The translations under genes were made by a program, and so were the position numbers. A DNA stretch of 64,000 bases from positions 682,001 through 746,000 of the forward strand of contig JAGPNK010000010.1 of NCBI GenBank assembly GCA_020746835.1, read 5' to 3'. Shown here in pieces: positions 55,097 through 64,000 of the stretch. Each line of letters opens with the position of its first letter. Position 1 is the first letter of the stretch. Below the pieces are notes generated by a model that made no database searches, had not been told where the DNA came from, and worked only from the letters and a program-made list of their open reading frames with translations. Origin of the DNA: Stachybotrys elegans (Eukaryota > Ascomycota > Sordariomycetes > Hypocreales > Stachybotryaceae).

Positions 55097-56833
55097 GCCG
55101 TTGCGGTCAATGTCTGGCGTGTAAGCGGATTGCAGTCAATGTCGGCCGTATAAGTCGTTGCAGTGAGCGGCGAGATGACTTTGGTCTATTTGCGTGTATG
55201 AAGACAAATAAGAAGTGATGACGGCGTCTGATGAACAGAAATCATCAAAACTAGTGCTAGCGGTGGCCTAATATGTATTCCGACTGTCATAGCACACATA
55301 GGTAGGCACGAACAAAGCCCCCCCTTTGCCGGAACTAATTAGAGCTGCACGATACCGTTTCTCTAGGGCATTCTCTGTCAGCCGGACTTATGGCGGACGG
55401 TAGTAAATCCCGGAGACCTTGGTGCAAAACACCACTGTTCTTCTGGACTGCTCCACTTGGCGGTGCATGCGTGGGGTGGGCTATTGGTGTGGTGGTAATT
55501 AGCACCTCGGCCTCGTACATTCATCATGTCCGAGCTGGTAGCCTGAAGCAGATCCAGCCCTGCGCCCAGCCCAGATGTTGCGGCTCGATGATGCATCGAC
55601 CTCCATGCTGACATTATTGTGCCCGGGCACGGCAGGGTTGTTCGGAGGAAGGACAAGTAACAAGTCCTTTCTGCGCCTTTCTGACAACACCGATGGCCGA
55701 GGGCTGCTCGTGTACTGGCTCGTGGACGTTTCTGGCTCGTTTGACGCTCGCACACGCGTCAGCGCTGGCGGCTGCTGTGAGAGGTCATGATGGAAGTGTG
55801 AGTCACACTGTGAAAAGCGAAAACAAAACTTGACTGGGGAGGAGAGGGGGCTGGATGGCGCCGTCAGGTACAGCACCTTCCCTTCCCTAGTTGTCCACCT
55901 TCTGTGGAAGCCACGACGGCCAAATTTCGCCGCACATGCCATGTACGTGATCAAGGTGCGAGGCAGCAGGTGGCAGTCGACTGCACAAATGATTGGTCCA
56001 ATCACCATTCAGCTCTTATCATACAACGTTGGCAAGGTGCGAGTCGACAATCCATCAATTGCATCCTTGACGTCAAGAATTGAATCAATTCTCATTCAAT
56101 CTCCACAACTACTCACAATTAACGTGCCTCCCATGCATGGACAGGGGTCACGGACGCTAAGGGTGTCCCCTTCCCAGCAATATTCTCGATCGGCGTGTCC
56201 ATGCACTTCATCTCAGATCTGTGGCTTGGCTCAAATGGTGCAAGCCCACTTGTCCACTTCAAAGTGCAAAAGCGAAATTGTCAGGCAAAAGAAGAGGGAG
56301 AAAAATCACCAAAAGAAACTACAGACAAACACGCGCCGCAGCCACCATGAGCCCACGGTGCCGGACACGTTGACTGCCCACCCGTACGTACGGGGTGTTG
56401 GCGCTAAGAATATTCGAGGCTACCGCTCCAGAAGTTCCTCCCGTCATCACTCTTGTAAGGTCATGTATGTGTGTGTTGCGCTCTTCATACTATTATTCCA
56501 CAGAGACGTCTACCAAGGACACACAGATCTCCCGTCCTACACAATATCAAGCAAGACAACGCCACCAGGTCGGACATTGGCGCCCATCTATGTACACGCT
56601 TCTTACACGCAGTCGAGTCAATGCGGTCTGACTCAGATGCTAAACAGGACTAAGGTTTTGCCCGGAGAATGGAATAGTGCGCTGCTGCCGCCGCCAGTCC
56701 ACACTTCTGACTCTGACCATCGTGAACAAGTGGCGTGGGACATGACGCCGCATAGCTTCGGCACTCAGGTGATGGTCGTGCTTCACAGGCAGTGATGACC
56801 ATGGCGTGGGAAATCGTTGCAATTCTGCATCTA
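55097..56833. other. Intergenic region between MFS exporter and TRAPPC11 gene
   Basis: 1.7 kb. Both genes are on the minus strand, so it holds the exporter promoter and the TRAPPC11 3' flank. A long open frame at 55830-56795 on the plus strand (starting without ATG) shows no domain character and is rejected. Confidence 0.5.
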
Positions 56834-59800
56834 TTATTCTTCTACATCTTCGCCCGCCTCTGCATCCGCCTCGTCCTCGTCCTCACCTCCCGGAATCCAG
56901 ACAAGCAGCCCGTCCTTGTCAATCTTCATGCCCTCCGTGGGGATGATTCGGAGCACCTTTTGGAAGTACTTGTCCCGCACCGTCAGTGCCGGCCGCACGT
57001 ATGCGCCGCGCACAAGTGGCAGCAGCCGGAACATGGTCGACCGCCGCGACAGCGGCAGCAGGTGCATCGTCGTCTGCTTGGACCCCGAAAACGCAAACTC
57101 GTTGCTCGGCTCCATCGTCAGCCCAAACGTCAGCAGGTGGTTGGACGGGTTCTCAATCGTCAGCTCCATGTGCACCAGGTCGATGCCCTCCGACTCGGCG
57201 TGCACCACCGACGCCAGCACGCGCGGCTCCGAGCCCAGCACGAGATACCGGCCCACCGGCATCGTTGTCTCGTTGTGCGGAGCCTCGGTGTTATCGCCCC
57301 GTCTCCAGCGGATCACAAAGGCGAGCTCCAGAGACACGGGCTGCCTATCCTCGAGGCTCATCTTCTGCGTAATCAGATCGAACTGAGCTTCGTGCATTGT
57401 CTTGGGTGACACAACCTGACCCCCATCTGGGATATCAGGTCCCGGCGCAAGCGTGCACTGTACTTCGCCGACGGTAGAGAGCACCTTGAGCTCCATTCCC
57501 ACCACACGTATGTCCTCTGTAGCAAATGATGCGTAGTGGCAGATGAGACACCATTTCTGCGCCAAGCCCGCCGCCGGCCTGGCACCGTCCTCATCCTCGC
57601 TCCCCGATGCGGAGACAATGTTGTCCGAGTCAAACAGGCTTGGCCAGGGGTCGCGATGAAGACGTGGTACGAGATCGTAGTTGGCCTCAAAGGCATTCAC
57701 CACATTGAGTTGCACAGACAGCTCTTGTATGATGGGGGTCGCCATGTCTGATACCAGATGGTACGTCGCACGCACATGTATGTCGTACGTCCTGGGTCCC
57801 GACGACGGATCCACGTCCACCTGGACCAGGCTCGACGAGGAGCTGTCGATGCTCCCGGCAGATAACCCGGTGGCCTGTGGCTCTTCTGCACCTTCTTCCA
57901 CGACATGCTTTTCGTCCCCAAGCGTAACCGCGAACCGGGGCACCTCGGGGCCGGAGAGGTAAAAGTCCAGCTTCACATTGGCGGTCTCGTCCTCCGCGTT
58001 TACCAGCTCAAACTTGAGCTGCAGCGGTTCGTTTGCGTAGTACTGGTTCGCCAGATCCCTCATGCGAATCTCCATCTTTGGCGGACGAGGGTGGATGTGC
58101 AGCATGCGTGCGTTGACGCGCGCATGCCTGGGTGCCGGCGATCCCCTCACATACCATCCGACTACCGGGTCCGTTTCGCGGAACTTGATAGTGTAGTCGA
58201 GATGCATACTATCATTGTGGCACGAGAGCGTCAGGGTTTCAGCCTCAGCCTCTCCGGCCTCTCGTAGGGGAATCATCATTTCAAACACGCGCACCTGACC
58301 AGCGCTGATGGTCAAGTCGCATGCGCCCCTGATCATCGCCGTGCCATCATCACCTGACGCATCTGGGCTTTCTTCGCTCAGGTCTACTGAAGTGTGGACA
58401 ATTTTCTCTCCTTTGGTATCGCCAGACTCGTCGTGCTCAAGAACTATCGGCTTGAGACTCCCGTCAAACGCCAGCTTCAGCGATGTCAGCTTGACGGGTT
58501 CGGAGTCGTTCATGGCATGTGAGGACAGAGTCAACTGAGCCTTGCACAGCCCGCCAGCCCGGCCTTCCTTGCTGCGAAAAACAAAGGATGCTGTTATCAA
58601 CGGGGTCACAGTCTCATCGGACATGTTAACCAGTGGCTTGCCATCCAGCTTTACCTTGTCTAGTGACCTGTCGAGGCTGTAGAGCCATTTTGGTCTTCGT
58701 GTATATCCTATCGCCAATGTTAGTCTGTGCATGGACCCTGCATCGCTAGCATGACCTACTCTTGTTCATGAGCTCCCAGTCCGCTGCGATGACGAGATCG
58801 CCCCGCCCAGCCTCTGCAGCAGCTTTCCTCATCAACCAGCAGAGCTCCTCGGCGATGTTGAGCCACCACTCGCTCCTGAAGGCCATCGAGTCCCACAACG
58901 GCTGTACTAGCAACACGACCTCATCCCAAGCCTCTATGCTTGCCATCTCAGTCGCACACTGTAGCGAAATCTCTCCAGCCATGCGGACCTGCTTGCGCGC
59001 TTTGAACTGCGCTTGTGCCGCCACCAGGCAATCCACGATTAGGCGCGTATGGTTCACACCTTCCCCTTGGAGAGGATACTCCTCGTATGGCTCAGGGCAC
59101 ATGTACACATCGTACGCGTACGCCTTGCTTGCTGCGTGCGACGAAGGGGCTGATTCTGGCGCCTTGCGGTCCTCTTCTGGCATCATCTGAGCAAGGCCGC
59201 GACGTGCTACCAGATGGCGCGCCGCCAGCCGGTACCAATATCCCGTGTGGTGAAGCAGATCCCAGGCCTCCAAGCGCTCCGCCATGACCGACCTCTCCGG
59301 GGGTAGCTGCAGCATTTTTGATGACGGCAACAGGCCAGGTATCCCAATCTTTTCTAACAGATTCGCCATGACCATGGCCCATCGTGCCTCCCAGGCCTGC
59401 CATCCGTAATTATTGGTCCCCCGTCCCTGACGATCGACCAGGTGGCTGATGCGGTTCCTGTGAGCCCGCCATCGCCTCACGGCGGTAGAAGTGCTGCCAG
59501 CCCATAGGTGAAGCCTCAGGCAGCGTATGACAATGATGTCAGACAGCTGCCGGACCTCGTTCCAGCGAGGGCTCCAGTTTGGTATCACATCCATCACCTC
59601 CTCGCCAAGCAGGATCTCGTATGCCTGCTCGTAAGCCCGTATCGCCGCATCCATCTCCTGCCGGAATTCAGAGAACACGGCGCCCTTGAAGTCGTACCGA
59701 AAGTTCCAATCAGGAAGCGATAGGGTATGCGAAGTGCCCGACGTGGGGGGGATCGTGGGCTGTGGCGCGAACCCCCGCGATCTCTTCTTCTTTGCGTGTC

Positions 59801-60625
59801 TTCCCAGATCGCGGTAGTATTCAATCGATGTGTTGTACAGGGCAAACAGGATCTTGTCCACCGCGCGCCTGAACTCGGATGGGGTCTCCTGCGGCGGCAC
59901 GTAGAATATCGATTTCGGGTCCAGCGCCGCACCCTTTCTGATGTTCTCGACTCGCTCTTGCATGCCGTCCAGCCAGGGATACGAGCCGCTCTCACTGTCG
60001 GCGAGCAGCACAACCGCTAGCCGGGTCTTGTACCCGGACTTGGCAAGGGCGCTCTTAATGTCGTTGAGGTTGGATTTAATGCGATTGTCCTCGAGGGACA
60101 GTGTGGTTGGGTCGGCCGTCAGGCTGTAGAAGCAGACGTAGGCGCTGGGTACCAGATCTTGGTGCTTCTCTATCCATTGCCGGCTGATCAATCCGTCGGG
60201 GTAAAGGGCCGATGAAGGGCTCAGCGGGGAGAAGGGCGAGTGCAGAACAGGCGTAGCATCGTAGGCTTCAGACGATTCGGGCAGCTGGGCTTTTCGTGGT
60301 GGGAGGGCGTACGACTGCGTCGCAGTTAGGAAACCATTCCGTCAGTGAATATCGCATTACATACCCTCCCAACAGACTTGACACGAAACTTGTACGCGCC
60401 CTCTCTCGCAGCGGCGCTCCACGATCGGCCCCGAGCGTCTATGCTCTGGAGATATTCACCCAAAACGTCCGCCTCCCTGGTCTCCAAAGGGGGAATATCG
60501 GACCGCAGCACGACGCCGCCCTTCGTGTCGCCATCCTGCTCTTGTTCCGCCGCGGTTGCGCTCAGCCCGGAAACGACAATCAGCGGTACATTATGCTCCA
60601 GGCTTCCCAGCGGATATCCCTCCAT
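56834..60625 (-). CDS. TRAPPC11: TRAPP complex subunit 11 homologue (Foie gras/Gryzun domains)
   Basis: Three exons (60625-60365, 60314-58760, 58707-56834) give 1229 residues. TRAPPC11 is a subunit of the TRAPP tethering complex at the Golgi, absent from budding yeast but present in many filamentous fungi (established knowledge). The Foie-gras-1 domain covers about residues 390-600 (YWYRLAARHLVARR, VDCLVAAQAQFKARKQVRM, EEVVLLVQPLW-like, WWLNIAEELCWLM) and ends at DWELMNK, rejoined to RYTRRPKW across the second intron. The C-terminal half is Ig-like and beta-rich, matching Gryzun (WCLICHYASFATEDIRV, LTIENPSNHLLTFGLTMEPS). The C-terminus is acidic. The ATG at 60625 is the first in frame. It is head to head with MRPL27. 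Confidence 0.9.
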
Positions 60626-61209
60626 GGCGTCCGGCCAGAGTCTGCCAGACCCTCAGTCACCTTCGGTTTCGTAGCGCACGGTACGGTGATGCGAGAAAGG
60701 TTGTTACTGTGGGGAGAAGAGCACTTCATCATCAGCCTTGCCCCTCGTTTGCGCCCCAGACAAGCAACCCACTAACCTGAGCCACGGCCATGACATGAAT
60801 CGGAGCCGGTAGCGGGAAGTGATGGATTTAGCGGAAAGAACTGCGCACTGCGGTGAGCATCTACTATTCCGCGCAGTCGTGGTAGTTCCGCCAGTGTCTT
60901 TACAAAACAGCTCGACTTTTGGCAGCACCAATCATGAGGCTGGAGGAGCTTCTAAGCTAGGTTCCCCCATAGTGCTGGCCGTGGCAGCCATGGTGGTGAT
61001 GGTGGGTCCCTGGGAGCCTGACCCACGGAATCGGAACAACGCCGGCCGCCGAATCTTCAAATTTCCACATCGACAACTCGACATCCCATCCATCCGTTGT
61101 GTCGGAGCGCCGCAACGCAGCGCATATCCTCCAGCTCATTACCACAACCAATTGCCGCCAACATTGACCGTCATCCAACCGAGCGCACGCTCAGCCACCC
61201 AATTCCGCC
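60626..61209. promoter_or_regulatory. Bidirectional promoter region, TRAPPC11 and MRPL27
   Basis: 584 bases between divergent start codons. A CCAAT lies at 61148-61152, about 58 bases before the MRPL27 ATG; whether it is used is unknown. No other gene is seen. Confidence 0.5.
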
Positions 61210-61575
61210 ATGCAGCCCACGCGCGCGCTCGAGGTGCTGCGGTACCGAACCATCCCCATCACCGTCAAAGATGTCGGCCGAGGATTCTACAAGGGTAACC
61301 GCACGGGTTCTATGGGTCGCCACACAAAGTACGGAGGTTACAAGATCGAGTGGGAAAAAGTGCGCACCTACGTGGTACCACAGGGCTTGAAGGACTTCAA
61401 GGTGCGCTCGCAGGGAGAATGTCTGATGGCCAACGACTGACGATAGATGCAGCTCACTCCTTTCGTCAGCAAGGAGATCAAGGCCCCTGTAGGAGATTAC
61501 AAGGGCCTGGAGAAGGGACCGCAGAACCCTTACTTCTATCTCGAGCAGTGGAAGCGGTACAACGGCGTCGATTAA
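61210..61575 (+). CDS. MRPL27: Mitochondrial large-subunit ribosomal protein mL41 (MRPL27)
   Basis: Two exons (61210-61401, 61453-61575) joined by a 51-nt intron give 104 residues. The core FYKGNRTGSMGRHTKYGGY and WEKVRTYVVP are nearly the same as in yeast Mrpl27, the mL41 component of the mitochondrial 54S subunit. The C-terminus (LTPFVSKEIKAPVGDYKGLEKGP, given by its key residues) also matches. The very short N-terminus may serve as an import signal. The intron has a GTGCGC donor, less common but within consensus, and a GATGCAG acceptor. Confidence 0.93.
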
Positions 61576-61929
61576 AGCGAACGATACACGATACTCTGGA
61601 TCATACCGCCCCATGCGTGAAGACAGTCCGCTCAAAATCTGCGTGGATGGAAGATTCAAACTCGACTAAATGTACACATATACCCAAAATTATGTTTCAA
61701 TCTGTATTATAGGATAAACAACAAGAGGTTCTGGGCCGGATTAGACCAGGGCCGAGGCACCGGCTTCAGGCGCGATGATTATTACAATAGGAATGGAAAG
61801 CAAGACAAACAAACCTACCAAGCAACGGCTACTCCATCAAACTGGGGATATCTCATGCACAAGAAAACCCCACCTTTCTTAGGGGAAGAGGACAAAGGAA
61901 ACATTTCGTAGTGGTGGGCCTCTTGTGGT
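61576..61929. other. Convergent 3' region of MRPL27 and lipase-like gene
   Basis: 354 bases between two convergent stop codons, AT-richer than the genes and without a coding frame of note. Confidence 0.5.
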
Positions 61930-64000
61930 TCAGGATGATGTCTTGGCTTGGCTGCCATCGCCATCTTTCGTGTCAACTCGCGGTAAGTCTTCGATGGCAG
62001 TGACAAAGGTTTCCATGCCAGGGCGCTCCAGTTCTGTGGCAGGTGTCGCCTTTTCCCTGCTATCCAAAAATATGTCTTCCTGCGGTGTGATGGCTGGGAT
62101 CTCTCGAAGAGGTGTTGGACTCGTGGGCCGGGAACCGGAAAAAGGGGTCGTTGCCGAATTGAGGGTCATCATACTGGCAGTTTCGGCTTCTTTGTTCAGG
62201 CTGAATGGCAGAGCGATACCGTCGAGGAACGGGCGCTTTCCCGCTGCTCCCGTCTGTGGGCTGTATGATGGACTGAGAAGGTCACTCTCCTTCTCCCGGC
62301 GCTGCTCCAGGAGTTTCGCTACCGGGGTGTTCTCGTCCAAGACTAGGCTTCCAGTTTGGTTCTCGTCTACGACCATGCGTCGAGACGGGCTTCGACTATG
62401 GGCCGAAAGCAGAGGCGGCCGGGCCTGCTGTTCGATATCGGAGAAGGTTCGGGCTCCTTGTTCTTCACCGTGAACCTGTTGGGTCTCGGGCGGCTGATCT
62501 GCCTTTGCCTCTCGCTCCACCGTCATTTCATCATGCTTGGATCCCCAAAGAGACCACAGCGCGAGACCAAGACTCTTACTTCGCTTCCTCGTCTTCATTT
62601 CTGAGCCAATCTTTCTGCGACCTGCCATGGCGCTCAGCGGAGGCTTTTCTCCAGGTCCGAAGTCGTAATAACCTGCCACCATTTCCTCTACAATCTTTCG
62701 ATGCACTTTGGCTTTGGTGGAGGCATAGCGAGTGTCCCACTGCCTTTTTGTTTCCAGCCACTTCTTGACGGGCGCTTCCTTGATTACACCGATCTCACTG
62801 GCGGCCATACAGCAAGCCGGTAATTCTGCCTCGGTGGCAAGAGGCATAATGATACCTTTGCGTGTAACACGCTGGCGAATCATGTGGTTTTGAAACTTTG
62901 GCAATGGGTCACCCGCCCTCCCTACATGATCTGCAGGTTCGGGGGCTTGACCCTGCTTCTTCGCATTGTCAGGCGGTTCACTCTGCGATTTGCTATTTTC
63001 TTCCCCCTTGTGGGCACCGTTCTGCTCATCGGCCGACGGCTCAGGTCTGTGCTTATCCTCGGCCGCATCATCGCTGTCGGATGGTGAATGAGAAATGACT
63101 GAAATGGCATCATCGTCGAGAATCTCGATGCCCCTACACTGAGCTCTCGCCAGAGCCCATGCTCCAAACTGAGCAATGGACCTATACATGTACTTGGCCG
63201 GCCGCGTAAAGCTAAGCGTAGTAGCAACGTGGCACAGGTCATCCCACACCTGGAGTTGGACGTCAGTCGGCTTATATTTGTCCAGCAGCATCTTTCCCTT
63301 CTCCGTCATTTTCTCGGGGGCCGGGGCATATCTCGTAGGATTGGCGCACTTGTGAGCCACATAGATCTGCTCGTCACGTAAGAACTCGCCTCCACCCACG
63401 ATGATCAACAGAGGTGGAAGCCCGCCCAGTGTCGGCTGCATCACGGGGCTCACGAGCGGGTGAGTGAGCAGAGCGTTGCTTGTGTACATCTGTATCTGGT
63501 CCTTGACAGTGACCAGCTCGCCATCGATGGTGACTGTCAAGAATTTCTCGGGGTCTGATACAGTGCCGTTGCTCTCAATCTCCGGCTTGGGCTCGACGGC
63601 CGTGTCGTCATCCTTGGCCACCACAGGTGCTTGCTGCTTCTCCTTGAGTTGAGATGTTCCTGGGAGTTTACTTGAGCTGTTCTTCTTCTTCTCGGCTTCG
63701 CGGCGCAGCATGTTGATGTCGTCCTCGTTTGGAGGGGGCCATGCCTGTGAAGGTTTGTGGTGGAAGCCGGCTTGGGGGATGTAGTCGAGAGGTGCTGTTC
63801 CCGAGACACTGGGGAAAGAATGAGTCAGGTCCACCCAAGGACTAATGAGTATCGCACCGGCCGGCAGAGGGATCCCCTGATCTCTCAAGACACATAGCAA
63901 CGACAGCACCATGCCTCCGCCAGCCGAGTCGCCAGCCAGGACAATGGTACTTGGGTCTTGTTTCTCCAAGAGATAGAGGTACGCCGCCAGACAGTCCTGC
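61930..64000 (-). CDS. Hormone-sensitive-lipase-type alpha/beta hydrolase, 5' end beyond window
   Basis: Only the C-terminal 690 or so residues are here; the frame stays open through the right edge, so start and any further exons lie outside. IVLAGDSAGGGMVLSLL is the GDSAGG nucleophile elbow of HSL-family carboxylesterases; the HGG oxyanion motif should lie upstream, outside the window. GAILISPWVDLTHSF, PPLLIIVGGGEFLRDE and LQVWDDLCHVATTL supply the rest of the fold, with the His near the last as catalytic base. A 55-residue charged insertion follows PSQAWPPPNED, and about 370 C-terminal residues are low-complexity, Ser/Pro/Glu-rich with a conserved-looking block (LPACCMAASEIGVIKEAPVKKWLETKRQWDTRY by its key residues). 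Likely acts on lipid esters; substrate unknown. Confidence 0.85.
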   Translation of the reverse strand, partial: QDCLAAYLYLLEKQDPSTIVLAGDSAGGGMVLSLLCVLRDQGIPLPAGAILISPWVDLTHSFPSVSGTAPLDYIPQAGFHHKPSQAWPPPNEDDINMLRREAEKKKNSSSKLPGTSQLKEKQQAPVVAKDDDTAVEPKPEIESNGTVSDPEKFLTVTIDGELVTVKDQIQMYTSNALLTHPLVSPVMQPTLGGLPPLLIIVGGGEFLRDEQIYVAHKCANPTRYAPAPEKMTEKGKMLLDKYKPTDVQLQVWDDLCHVATTLSFTRPAKYMYRSIAQFGAWALARAQCRGIEILDDDAISVISHSPSDSDDAAEDKHRPEPSADEQNGAHKGEENSKSQSEPPDNAKKQGQAPEPADHVGRAGDPLPKFQNHMIRQRVTRKGIIMPLATEAELPACCMAASEIGVIKEAPVKKWLETKRQWDTRYASTKAKVHRKIVEEMVAGYYDFGPGEKPPLSAMAGRRKIGSEMKTRKRSKSLGLALWSLWGSKHDEMTVEREAKADQPPETQQVHGEEQGARTFSDIEQQARPPLLSAHSRSPSRRMVVDENQTGSLVLDENTPVAKLLEQRREKESDLLSPSYSPQTGAAGKRPFLDGIALPFSLNKEAETASMMTLNSATTPFSGSRPTSPTPLREIPAITPQEDIFLDSREKATPATELERPGMETFVTAIEDLPRVDTKDGDGSQAKTSS

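Noticed and set aside
55830..56795. 321-codon plus-strand frame
   Set aside because: The long frame begins without ATG, has no domain pattern, and lies in a region expected to hold only flanks of two minus-strand genes.

Overview
The window reads as nuclear DNA of a filamentous ascomycete, most likely a sordariomycete and possibly from Hypocreales. The evidence is many short GT-AG introns (about 46-75 nt) with CTRAC-type branch points, pyrimidine-rich leaders before start codons, long non-coding gaps, and a characteristically fungal gene set. No rRNA, tRNA, CRISPR array, intact transposon or bacterial operon was found. The models below were built by hand by joining reading frames at consensus splice sites and checking phase. 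Exon coordinates are in each entry.

Left third (1-22 kb): an Aim32/Apd1-type [2Fe-2S] protein (492-1640, +); a tiny secreted sequon-rich protein (5014-5387, +); a candidate 52-residue one-helix membrane protein (7765-7923, -); a heterochromatin protein HP1 homologue (9269-10286, -); an eight-exon GH127 beta-L-arabinofuranosidase (12357-14738, +); and, after a 5 kb gene desert with small repeats, a zinc-finger/coiled-coil protein (19901-21914, +).

Middle (22-50 kb): COX15 heme A synthase (-) head to head with ribosome-assembly factor UTP14 (+); a vacuolar Ca2+/H+ exchanger (-); a secreted GH81 endo-1,3-beta-glucanase (-); the telomere-capping protein STN1 (-); a DNAJC9-type J-protein (-); a RibD-like deaminase (+); a GH115 alpha-glucuronidase (+); a small cysteine-rich protein (-); and an Argonaute with an RGG tail (+).

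Right end (50-64 kb): an Lpx1-like alpha/beta hydrolase (-) head to head with an OB-fold protein (+); a 14-helix-class MFS exporter (-); the TRAPPC11 homologue (-) head to head with mitochondrial ribosomal protein MRPL27/mL41 (+); and a hormone-sensitive-lipase-like hydrolase (-) cut by the window edge.

Most genes are conserved housekeeping loci in ordinary eukaryotic arrangement, so I do not claim a dedicated new multigene system. Three glycoside hydrolases (GH127, GH81, GH115) target plant or fungal wall polysaccharides but are scattered. HP1 and Argonaute are both silencing components but lie 36 kb apart. The least ordinary items are the small secreted protein whose last intron carries an alternative stop, the zinc finger with a replaced fourth ligand, the HP1 intron that is open in frame, the two wall-active enzymes without a secretion signal, the overlapping upstream reading frame on the OB-fold gene, and the repeats in the 17.7-18.05 kb desert.
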